Shown piece after piece: positions 34,760 through 41,610 of a stretch of 64,000 nucleotides of DNA. The notes under the pieces are model-generated. The model saw only the letters and a list, made by a program, of their open reading frames with translations, did not search any database and had not been told where the DNA came from. The translations under genes and the position numbers were made by a program. The stretch's first letter is position 1. Each line of letters begins with the position of its first letter. The stretch is from Actinomyces sp. B33 (GTDB lineage Bacteria > Actinomycetota > Actinomycetes > Actinomycetales > Actinomycetaceae): assembly GCF_028437565.1 (NCBI RefSeq), contig NZ_JAMRYR010000002.1, positions 248,001 to 312,000 on the forward strand. The letters run 5' to 3'.

Positions 34760-35659
34760 TCAGTCCCGCGTCCCGTAGATCCTGAACGTCAGCGTGTGCT
34801 CCTGGCCGGGCTCCAGGACGACGACGTCGTCCCCGGAGTTGAAGGCGTCGGGCGGGCACGTCATCGGCTCGACGGCGACGCCGCGGCGCCCGAGGTTCTC
34901 GCCCGTGTACACCTGCACCCACCGGGCGTCGGCGCGCAGATTCGACGCGATCCCCGTCGACGGGTCGCGCAGCGTCGTCGTCCACTCCCCGTCGGGCAGG
35001 CCGCCGAAGGCGTGATCGACGTGCTGGCTCCCGATGACCCGGGTCCCCCGGAAGTCCATGCCCGCCGCGTCGACCGGCGTCGAGGCGATGGGGGAGAGGC
35101 GCTCGTCGGTCTCCAGGACGGTCGACGCCGGGCACGTCAACTCGTAGACGTCCGAGGGCGCCTCGTCGACGGTGAGGTAGGGGTGGGAGGAGACGCCGTA
35201 GGGGGCCGGCCGTGACCCGACGTTGCGGGCCGTCAGGGACACCGTCAGCCCCCGGACGTCGTCCAGGGCGTAGGTGGCCGAGGCCGACAGGGCCCACGGG
35301 TACCCGTAGCGGGGGGCGATGAACGCCCCGAGCGTCGCCGAGTCCCGGTCGGCGTGGATCACCGTCCAGTCGGTCCAGCACATGAGCCCGTGAAGGGCGG
35401 CGCCCGTCGACGCCTCGTTGATCGGGACCTCGTGGGTCTCGCCCTCCCACCGGTAGACCCCGCCGGCGATCCGGTTCGGCCAGGGCATCAGGGTCTTGCC
35501 CGAGTAGGACGTGGCGATCTCGTCGACCCCGTGCCCGACGACAAGGTCGTGGCCGTCGAAGCGCAGGCCCGCCAGGGCGGCGCCGACGGTGACGATCCTC
35601 GCCTCGTACCTGCCCGATGCCAGGGTGATCTGGGTTCCCGATGCGCTCGGCGCGCTCAT
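34760..35659 (-). CDS. aldose 1-epimerase family protein
   Basis: 299 residues. The galactose mutarotase fold is indicated by GHDLVVGHG, MPWPNRIAGGVYRWEG, HGLMCWTDW and SSHPYLTV (conserved His residues of the active site), with a C-terminal CPPDAFNSGDD. It interconverts alpha and beta anomers of hexoses. No sugar-utilisation genes are adjacent, so the sugar is not known. ATG 35659 is preceded by GAGGAGGACGC. It converges on rsmE and is divergent from pepC. Confidence 0.9.
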   Translation of the reverse strand: MSAPSASGTQITLASGRYEARIVTVGAALAGLRFDGHDLVVGHGVDEIATSYSGKTLMPWPNRIAGGVYRWEGETHEVPINEASTGAALHGLMCWTDWTVIHADRDSATLGAFIAPRYGYPWALSASATYALDDVRGLTVSLTARNVGSRPAPYGVSSHPYLTVDEAPSDVYELTCPASTVLETDERLSPIASTPVDAAGMDFRGTRVIGSQHVDHAFGGLPDGEWTTTLRDPSTGIASNLRADARWVQVYTGENLGRRGVAVEPMTCPPDAFNSGDDVVVLEPGQEHTLTFRIYGTRD

Positions 35660-35693
35660 GCGTCCTCCTCGACTCGATGGGGTGGCGACGACC

Positions 35694-35699
35694 AGCCTA
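35694..35699 (-). promoter_or_regulatory. candidate -10 of aldose epimerase gene
   Basis: TAGGCT on the minus strand lies 34 bases before the ATG at 35659. Confidence 0.45.
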
Positions 35700-35733
35700 G
35701 TACCCGCCGGGCGGCCAGGCCGCGCGAGGCGAG

Positions 35734-35739
35734 TACCAT
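35734..35739 (+). promoter_or_regulatory. candidate -10 of pepC promoter
   Basis: TACCAT lies 50 bases upstream of the pepC ATG in the divergent gap with the epimerase gene. Confidence 0.45.
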
Positions 35740-35789
35740 CGAGGCGACTCGCGCCCGCCCGGCATCCGACGAGAAAGGACCCGACACCC

Positions 35790-37130
35790 ATGACAGACAT
35801 CCGCCACGCCGTCACCGACGATCTCCTCGCCGACGTGCGCTCCGCCGCCCTGGACCCCACGGCCCGCCTGGCCCGCAACGCCGTCACCGTCTCCGGCGTC
35901 GACCCGTCCTCCTTCGACCGCGAGGCCGTCGTCGCCGCCACGACCTGCGTCTCCGACAAGATCGACGACTGGAAGGCCACCTGGCAGAAGAAGTCCGGCC
36001 GCTGCTGGCTCTTCTCGTCCCTCAACCTCCTGCGCTCGCGCGCCCGCACGAAAATGGGCCTGACCGACTTCGAGTTCTCCCAGAACTACGTCCTGTTCTG
36101 GGACAAGTTCGAGCGCGCCAACTGGTTCCTCTCCGACGTCATCGCCACCGCCGACGAGCCCCTGGACGGGCGGCTCCTCCAGTTCCTCCTCGCCGACGTC
36201 CTCGGCGACGGCGGCCAGTGGGATATGGCCGTGTCCCTCTACCTCGCTCACGGCCTCGTCCCCAAGGACGCGATGCCGGAGACGGAGTCCTCGTCGAACA
36301 CCGACCCGATGAACCGCCGACTCCAGGTCCTCCTGCGCCGCACCGCCGTCGAGCTGCGGGACCTCATCGCCTCGGGCGCCGACGACGCCCGGGTGCGCGC
36401 CGCCAAGGAGGAGGCCCTGGCCGCGGTGTGGAGGATCCTGTCGATCTGCCTGGGCGAGCCCCCCACGCAGGTCGAGTGGCAGTGGCGCGATGACGAGGGG
36501 GCCTTCCACCGCGACGGCGTCCTCACCCCCCGCGAGTTCTACGCCCGCTACGTCGACATCGACCTGACCGACTACGTGTGCCTCGTCGACGACCCGCGCG
36601 CCGAGCACCCCAAGGGCACGATGATGACCGTCGACCACCTGGGCAACGTCGTCGGCGGGCGCCCGATCCGCTACCTCAACGTCGACATCGACCTCATCAA
36701 GCGCCTGGCCGCCGATGCGCTGCGCGCCGGTGAGCCCGTCTGGTTCGGCGCGGACTGCTCCCAGCAGTCCGACCGCGACCGGGGCCTGTTCGTCGAGGGG
36801 CTCCACGACTACTCCGGGCTCTTCGGCGTCGACCTGTCGACGACGAAGGAGCAGCGGGTCGTCACCGGAGAATCGGCGATGAACCACGCGATGCTCTTCA
36901 CCGGCGTCGACCTGGGCGACGACGGCGCGCCGAGGCGCTGGCGGGTGGAGAACTCGTGGGGGGAGGAGCCCGGCGACAAGGGCTTCTTCACGATGGACGA
37001 CGCGTGGTTCACCGAGTACGTGTTCGAGGTCGTCGTCCGCGTCGACGCCCTGCCCGAGGAGCTGCGCGCCGTTCTCGGCGACGAGCCGGTCCACCTGCCG
37101 GCGTGGGACCCGATGGGCACCCTCGCCTGA
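35790..37130 (+). CDS. pepC: C1B-family cysteine aminopeptidase (PepC/bleomycin hydrolase)
   Basis: 446 residues. Papain-like triad: Cys72 in KKSGRCWLFSSLN, His366 in MNHAMLFTG and Asn388 in VENSWGEEPGDKG. Length and these motifs match intracellular hexameric aminopeptidase C, which trims peptides from the amino end. No signal peptide, so cytoplasmic. GAAAGGA precedes ATG 35790. A perfect palindrome follows the stop, so it is probably monocistronic. The OPT-type carrier in this window could supply peptides, but they are not linked. Confidence 0.94.
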   Translation: MTDIRHAVTDDLLADVRSAALDPTARLARNAVTVSGVDPSSFDREAVVAATTCVSDKIDDWKATWQKKSGRCWLFSSLNLLRSRARTKMGLTDFEFSQNYVLFWDKFERANWFLSDVIATADEPLDGRLLQFLLADVLGDGGQWDMAVSLYLAHGLVPKDAMPETESSSNTDPMNRRLQVLLRRTAVELRDLIASGADDARVRAAKEEALAAVWRILSICLGEPPTQVEWQWRDDEGAFHRDGVLTPREFYARYVDIDLTDYVCLVDDPRAEHPKGTMMTVDHLGNVVGGRPIRYLNVDIDLIKRLAADALRAGEPVWFGADCSQQSDRDRGLFVEGLHDYSGLFGVDLSTTKEQRVVTGESAMNHAMLFTGVDLGDDGAPRRWRVENSWGEEPGDKGFFTMDDAWFTEYVFEVVVRVDALPEELRAVLGDEPVHLPAWDPMGTLA

Positions 37131-37139
37131 CCGGGGGCG

Positions 37140-37163
37140 GTCCCCGCCCGCGCGGGCGGGGAC
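37140..37163. terminator. GC-rich palindrome after pepC, probable terminator
   Basis: A perfect 24-base palindrome (GTCCCCGCCCGC and its complement) starts 10 bases after the pepC stop; no T-tract. Confidence 0.6.
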
Positions 37164-37197
37164 GCCTGGGACCCCGATGCGGCGGGGGACTGGTGCG

Positions 37198-37281
37198 TGC
37201 GAGGATGGGGCGGGGACGCACCTCCGCCAGGAACACGTCCGGGAGACGAATCCTCGCGCATGCGAGGAGGGGGCGGGGACG
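37198..37281. repeat. 21-bp near-perfect direct repeat upstream of add
   Basis: TGCGAGGATGGGGCGGGGACG (21 positions, 37198-37218) recurs at 37261-37281 with a single T-to-G change, 63 bases apart. Both lie in the pepC-add gap, the second 33 bases before the add start, so they may be operator sites. Confidence 0.7.
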
Positions 37282-37314
37282 TGCCCGAACAGCCCGTGAG
37301 CACCTGGAGGAAAC

Positions 37315-38331
37315 GTGACCGCACCCGTGACCCGTGAATTCGCCTATGGACTGCCCAAGGCCGAGCTCCACCTGCACCTGGAGGGCACCCTTGAGCCCGA
37401 TCTCAAACTGGCCCTGGCCACCAAGAACGGCGTCGACATCGGCCAGTCGACGATCGAGGAGGTCCAGGCCTCGTACCGATTCAACGACCTGACCTCCTTC
37501 CTGGCGGTCTACTACCCGGCGATGGAGGTCCTCCAGGACGAGGACGACTTCCACGACCTGGCGGCCGCCTACTTCGCCCGGGCCAGGAGCAACGGGGTGG
37601 TTCGGGCCGAGTGCTTCTTCGACCCGCAGGCCCACACCTCCCGGGGCGTCGCGATCGAGACCGTGATCCGCGGCTACCACCGGGCCGTCGAGGAGGCGAG
37701 AGAAGAGGGGCTGTCGGCGGATCTGATCCTGTGCTTCCTGCGCGATCTGCCCGCCGAATCCGCGATGGAGACGCTGCGCGCCGCCCTGCCCTACGCGGAT
37801 ATGTTCATCGGCGTGGGCCTGGACTCCGACGAGCGCGACAACCCGCCGGAGAAATTCGCCGAGGTCTTCGACCTGGCCAGGGAGAACGGGCTGCGAGTGA
37901 CGATGCACTGCGACATCGACCAGGTCGGGTCCATCGACAACATCCGCCGGGCCCTCACCGAGCTCGGCGCCGAGCGGCTCGACCACGGGACGAACATTGT
38001 CGAGGACGACTCCCTCGTCGAGTTCGTGCGCGACAGGGGCATCGGCCTGACGTGCTGCCCGATGTCGAACTCCTTCGTCACCGAGGACATGAAGGGCGCT
38101 CAGATCGTCGATCTCATGCGCCGCGGCGTCAACGTCACCGTGAACTCCGATGATCCGGCGTACTTCGGCGGATACGTCGCCGACAACTACCTCGCGCTGG
38201 CCGAGCACTGCCGCCTGGACCGCGACGACCTGGCGCGTCTGGCCCGCAACTCCCTGGAGGTCGCGTGGGTCGACGGGGACGAGCGGGCCCGTCTCATCGG
38301 CCGGCTCGACGATTTCCTCGCCGAGAACTGA
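37315..38331 (+). CDS. add: adenosine or adenine deaminase
   Basis: 338 residues of the amidohydrolase superfamily. Metal and catalytic motifs are HLHLEG (His19, His21), MHCDIDQ near 197 and LDHGTNIV, with SDDPAYFGG near the C-terminus. It hydrolyses the 6-amino group of adenosine or adenine in purine salvage. The blocks FFDPQAHTSRG and NSDDPAYFGGY are more like adenine deaminases of the Aah1/ADE type than classical adenosine deaminase, so substrate is uncertain. GTG 37315 has GGAGGAAAC upstream. Confidence 0.85.
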   Translation: MTAPVTREFAYGLPKAELHLHLEGTLEPDLKLALATKNGVDIGQSTIEEVQASYRFNDLTSFLAVYYPAMEVLQDEDDFHDLAAAYFARARSNGVVRAECFFDPQAHTSRGVAIETVIRGYHRAVEEAREEGLSADLILCFLRDLPAESAMETLRAALPYADMFIGVGLDSDERDNPPEKFAEVFDLARENGLRVTMHCDIDQVGSIDNIRRALTELGAERLDHGTNIVEDDSLVEFVRDRGIGLTCCPMSNSFVTEDMKGAQIVDLMRRGVNVTVNSDDPAYFGGYVADNYLALAEHCRLDRDDLARLARNSLEVAWVDGDERARLIGRLDDFLAEN

Positions 38332-38351
38332 CGCCGATCGGCCCGATGGGT

Positions 38352-38386
38352 CGCGCGACCCTCCGGGATCATGGGAGGGTCGCGCG
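38352..38386. terminator. bidirectional terminator between add and the 68-residue gene
   Basis: A 13-bp perfect stem (CGCGCGACCCTCC / GGAGGGTCGCGCG) with a nine-base loop lies between two convergent genes. Confidence 0.75.
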
Positions 38387-38391
38387 GCTGT

Positions 38392-38598
38392 TCATCGGGC
38401 CTTGCGCGCGGTGGCTGCCAGCCTCTCGCGCAGGACGATGTCCATGATGCGCAGGTTGATGACCGCGAACTTGCCGAGCTGGAGCGGGATGAGCGAGCGG
38501 GCGCGCAGGGTTCCTGCTGTCGGCAGGGGTGCTCGCGCGATGCGCTCTTGCTGCTCGGGGTCGAGTTCGTCGATCGATGCGCGGTGGGTGGTGGTCAT
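38392..38598 (-). CDS. small hypothetical protein paired with SQR-like flavoprotein
   Basis: 68 residues, not recognised. It begins MTTTHRASIDELDPEQQERI and ends with a basic helix (IVLRERLAATARKAR); no cysteine and no convincing membrane segment, though LIPLQLGKFAVINLRIMDIVL is amphipathic. AGGAG-type Shine-Dalgarno sequence (CTGAGGAGAGAGC) precedes the ATG. It starts 27 bases after the flavoprotein stop on the same strand, so it is almost certainly the last gene of that operon. A membrane-association or electron-transfer accessory role is only a guess. Confidence 0.7.
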   Translation of the reverse strand: MTTTHRASIDELDPEQQERIARAPLPTAGTLRARSLIPLQLGKFAVINLRIMDIVLRERLAATARKAR

Positions 38599-38625
38599 GC
38601 TCTCTCCTCAGGGGGCTGGTGGACG

Positions 38626-40083
38626 TCACTCGGGGATCAGGGACCAGCCGAAGCGGCCCTTGGCTTTGTGGAGGAACAGGTAGTGGAGCATGTGCTTGAC
38701 CCAGTGCCCGAACAGGCCGATCTCGCCGCGCGTGTGGCGGGGGTGGCGTCCAGTCAGCGGGTACTTCCGGTAATCGGGGACGACCGGGTACATGATCATG
38801 GCCGCCGCTGAGCCGTGCATGAGGTCGGCGCCGGTCGAGGCGACGCAGGAGGCGCCCATGTCGGCCATCGACGCCTGATGGGCCGGCTTGTCACGGCCCT
38901 TGATGCGGTCGACGATCGTCTCGGCGACGGCGCGCGCGATCGTGCCCGAGGGCTGGCCCGTGCGCGGGGGCGCCGGAGCGATGGGCGTTCCGCCGGCTGA
39001 TGCTCGCGGCTTCGAGATCGGGTGGGGAGGGGCGAAGGCGATCCCCGCGGCGAAGAGTGTGTCGTAGGTCGGGTTCTGGTACGTTCTCGGCCAGTCCTCG
39101 GCCGACCACTCCTCGTAGGAGGTCTTGGAGTAGTCGGCGTCCACTTTCATGAATCCCGAGGGCGCGAAGATCGTGTCGGTGATGTCCGTGCCGTCGTTGG
39201 CGTAGGCCGCGATCGGCTGGCCGCAGAAGGGAGGCAGGAGCATCGCGAAATCGAAGTCGAGCGCGTGCTCGACGCCGTCGAGGGTCTCGTAGACGAGCTC
39301 GCCCTCGTCGACCCTTGTCACCGCGGCGCCCGAAATCGCTTTGACTCCGCGTTCGCGGAACAGGGATTCGGTCCACAGCTGGGAGGTCGTGAAGAACCCG
39401 TTCTGCTTGAAGCGCATGCCTCCGACGCCGAAATCGCCGAGTTCGGCCTCGTTGGTCAGGTAGACGATCTCGCAGGCGTCGCGCACCCCGGCTTCGCGCA
39501 GTTCGAACTCGACGTTGAAGGTGTATTCGAATGCGGCCCCCTGGCAGGTGCAGGTGCCGTTGCCCATGCCGATGACGAGGCGCTGCCTGCGCCCGGATTT
39601 CGCGGCGTCGATGATCGCGGCGAGTCGTTGAGAGGCCTGTTCGGCGTGGGCGGCGGTGCATACCGACAGGGAATGGCCCGCGTCGGGGCCCAGGCCGGGG
39701 GTGGCCTCGAATTTGAGTTTGGGGCCGGTGGCGTTGATGAGGTAGTCGTAGCCGATCCTCGCGGTCCGGCCTTTCTGCTCGGGCGAGGTGTATTCGACTT
39801 CGACGTGCGGGGTGGAATCGGGGCCGAGCCCCTCGGGATAGATGGCGACGGCCTTGGCCTGGTGGAAGTCGATGCCTTTCTTCCGGTAGACGGGGGCAAG
39901 GGGGAAGAGGACCTGGTCTTTCGTCATCCGGCCGGTTCCGACCCAGATGTTCGACGGGATCCAGTTCCATTGGGAGTTGGGGCTGACGACGATGACGTCG
40001 TGTTGTCGGGGGAGCATTCGGCGCAGGTGCTGGGCCGCTGTGTGCCCGGCGACCCCGGCGCCGAGAACGATCACTCGAGCCAT
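38626..40083 (-). CDS. sulfide:quinone oxidoreductase-like FAD flavoprotein
   Basis: 485 residues. N-terminal FAD-binding GAGVAGHTAAQHLRR (8-22) and a second dinucleotide fold near 170. The C-terminal block MADMGASCVASTGADLMHGS with AAMIMYPVVPDYRKYP and GEIGLFGHWVKHMLHYLF is characteristic of sulfide:quinone oxidoreductases. Cysteines at about 142, 178/180 and 413 are placed like the redox-active cysteines of SQR. SQR oxidises sulfide to polysulfur species and passes electrons to quinone at the membrane. Enzymatic specificity is inferred. A DosR-like box overlaps its predicted -35. Confidence 0.72.
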   Translation of the reverse strand: MARVIVLGAGVAGHTAAQHLRRMLPRQHDVIVVSPNSQWNWIPSNIWVGTGRMTKDQVLFPLAPVYRKKGIDFHQAKAVAIYPEGLGPDSTPHVEVEYTSPEQKGRTARIGYDYLINATGPKLKFEATPGLGPDAGHSLSVCTAAHAEQASQRLAAIIDAAKSGRRQRLVIGMGNGTCTCQGAAFEYTFNVEFELREAGVRDACEIVYLTNEAELGDFGVGGMRFKQNGFFTTSQLWTESLFRERGVKAISGAAVTRVDEGELVYETLDGVEHALDFDFAMLLPPFCGQPIAAYANDGTDITDTIFAPSGFMKVDADYSKTSYEEWSAEDWPRTYQNPTYDTLFAAGIAFAPPHPISKPRASAGGTPIAPAPPRTGQPSGTIARAVAETIVDRIKGRDKPAHQASMADMGASCVASTGADLMHGSAAAMIMYPVVPDYRKYPLTGRHPRHTRGEIGLFGHWVKHMLHYLFLHKAKGRFGWSLIPE

Positions 40084-40140
40084 GGGCGATGACCTCGTTC
40101 GTGTGGGGGATGGCCTGACCTCTGCGTCAGGCTCGGCGTC

Positions 40141-40146
40141 ACCCTA
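40141..40146 (-). promoter_or_regulatory. candidate -10 of SQR-like operon
   Basis: TAGGGT on the minus strand, 58 bases before the ATG at 40083. Seventeen bases further upstream sits CCCGAT, the end of the DosR-like palindrome, in the -35 position. Confidence 0.5.
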
Positions 40147-40163
40147 CGTCGAAAAGATCACAC

Positions 40164-40183
40164 ATCGGGACCTTAGGCCCAAA
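40164..40183 (-). promoter_or_regulatory. DosR/DevR-like palindromic box
   Basis: On the plus strand this reads ATCGGGACCTTAGGCCCAAA. It matches 16 of 20 positions of the mycobacterial DosR consensus TTSGGGACTWWAGTCCCSAA, which is itself palindromic. It is centred about 40 bases upstream of the predicted transcription start and overlaps the -35, the usual place for an activating DosR site. The cognate regulator is not in this window. Confidence 0.5.
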
Positions 40184-40235
40184 TTGAGCATCTGTTTGGC
40201 TCGCGTGGAAAAAAGTGCAGCGAAGGGCGGGTGGA

Positions 40236-41168
40236 TCAGTGGACCTCGAAGCCGAGGGAGCGGAAGTAGTCGCGGACCTCCTCGGTGGCCTCGGGGGTGG
40301 GGGGGAGGGTGTCGTCGAGGGCGTACGCCAGACCGAGGTTCTTCCACTTGTCGCGGCCCATCTGGTGGAAGGGGAGGACCTCGACCCGGTCGATGACGTT
40401 TTTCCACTTGATGATGATGTCGCCGATGGCGCGGATGTTCTCCGGGGCGTCGGTCAGGCCGGGGACGAGGACGAACCGGATCCACACGCGGGTGTCTGCG
40501 CGGGCGGCGAGCCGGTCGCCGAAGTCGATGGTCGGCTGCAGGTCGCCGGTGGTCACGCGCGTGTAGGTCTCGGGGAGGCCGGATTTGACGTCGAGGAGGA
40601 CGAGGTCGAGGTGGTCGAGGATGTCGTCGTCGCAGGCCGCGCCCAGGAAGCCCGAGGTGTCGAGGCAGGTGTGGACGCCCATCTCCTTGGCGCCGTGGAC
40701 GATGCGCCGGACGAACTCGGGCTGCATCATCGCCTCGCCGCCGGAGATCGTCACGCCTCCGCCGGTGGTGCGGAAGATCCTGCGGTAGCGGCGGATCCGC
40801 CCGAGGATCTCGTCGATGGAGACGGGGGCACCGTCCTTCATGAGGAAGGTGTCCGGGTTGTGGCAGTACAGGCAGCGCAGGCCGCAGCCGTTGAGGAAGA
40901 CGGTCAGGCGGGTGCCGGGGCCGTCGACGGCGGTGACGAGCTCCCAGGAGTGGACCGAGCCGAGGGTGCCGTCGTGCATCCGCCTGAGGCGCTCGTGGCG
41001 CTCGACATCGGTGAGCTCGACGAGGCCGGCGGTCCCCAGCCCGACGGCGCGCGACATCGGGGCCTGGAAGTCCTGGTCGCGCAGTCTGGCCGACGAGGGG
41101 TCCGCGCTCGTGCGAGGGACGATGCTGGAGCCGTCGCCCAGGGGGATCACGGTCTCGGTCTGCGACAT
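40236..41168 (-). CDS. pflA: pyruvate formate-lyase-activating enzyme
   Basis: 310 residues. Radical SAM enzyme that installs the glycyl radical on PFL. The iron-sulfur motif is C95-x3-C99-x2-C102 in NGCGLRCLYCHNPDTF; VDGPGTR precedes it as in E. coli PflA, and TISGGEAMMQPEF follows. About 65 residues (MSQTETVIPLGDGSSIVPRT onward) precede the usual start of the fold, compared with about 15 in the 246-residue E. coli protein. The AGAGGA upstream of ATG 41168 supports this long start. It is the last gene of the split pfl operon. Confidence 0.93.
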   Translation of the reverse strand: MSQTETVIPLGDGSSIVPRTSADPSSARLRDQDFQAPMSRAVGLGTAGLVELTDVERHERLRRMHDGTLGSVHSWELVTAVDGPGTRLTVFLNGCGLRCLYCHNPDTFLMKDGAPVSIDEILGRIRRYRRIFRTTGGGVTISGGEAMMQPEFVRRIVHGAKEMGVHTCLDTSGFLGAACDDDILDHLDLVLLDVKSGLPETYTRVTTGDLQPTIDFGDRLAARADTRVWIRFVLVPGLTDAPENIRAIGDIIIKWKNVIDRVEVLPFHQMGRDKWKNLGLAYALDDTLPPTPEATEEVRDYFRSLGFEVH

Positions 41169-41212
41169 GGGTCCTCTTCCGGGTAGGGGTGCGAAGTTCC
41201 GGGTGGGGCGCG

Positions 41213-41249
41213 GATCGGGGCGCGGGACGATACGTCCCGCGCCCCGATC
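41213..41249 (-). terminator. strong hairpin between grcA-like gene and pflA
   Basis: A perfect 17-bp stem (GATCGGGGCGCGGGACG and complement) with a three-base loop, 24 bases after the grcA-like stop. No T-tract; it could be a partial terminator or an mRNA-stabilising structure inside the operon. Confidence 0.65.
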
Positions 41250-41273
41250 GAGCGGGCTGCGCGCCGCGGCCTG

Positions 41274-41525
41274 TCAGGCCGAGTGGTGGAAGGTACGCGA
41301 CAGGACGTCGAGCTGCTGCTCGCGGGTGAGCTTGACGAAGTTGACCGCGTAGCCGGAGACGCGAACGGTGAGGTTCGGGTACTTCTCGGGGTGCTCGATC
41401 GCGTCCTCGAGGGTCGAGCGGTCGAGGACGTTGATGTTGGCGTGGTAGAGGCCGTCGGAATCGCCGCGCTCGGCGCGGGCGGCCTTCATGTCGGCGAGGC
41501 GCTCCTCGTACGTCTTGGTGGCCAT
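41274..41525 (-). CDS. grcA: separately encoded glycyl-radical domain of pyruvate formate-lyase
   Basis: 83 residues. From residue about 27 it is the C-terminal radical domain of [24 protein letters not shown], then RVSGYAV with Gly58 as the radical glycine, then [18 protein letters not shown]. Gly58 is 25 residues from the end, as in E. coli PFL (Gly734 of 759). Residues 1-26 ([20 protein letters not shown]...) are a charged leader not found in PFL. The neighbouring pflB core lacks this domain, so this is not merely an E. coli YfiD-type spare part: it should be an obligate subunit. AAGGAG precedes the ATG. Confidence 0.93.
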   Translation of the reverse strand: MATKTYEERLADMKAARAERGDSDGLYHANINVLDRSTLEDAIEHPEKYPNLTVRVSGYAVNFVKLTREQQLDVLSRTFHHSA

Positions 41526-41572
41526 GGTGCTTCTCCTTCAGTGGTTGGGTGGTGCGGATATCGAGGCGGGAG

Positions 41573-41605
41573 GGGCTGCGGGGCGCATGGGCCGCCCCGC
41601 AGCCC
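41573..41605 (-). terminator. hairpin between pflB core and grcA-like gene
   Basis: A perfect 13-bp stem (GGGCTGCGGGGCG / CGCCCCGCAGCCC) with a seven-base loop, five bases after the pflB stop on the minus strand. No T-tract; a processing or stability element is as likely as termination. Confidence 0.6.
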
Positions 41606-41610
41606 GGGGA

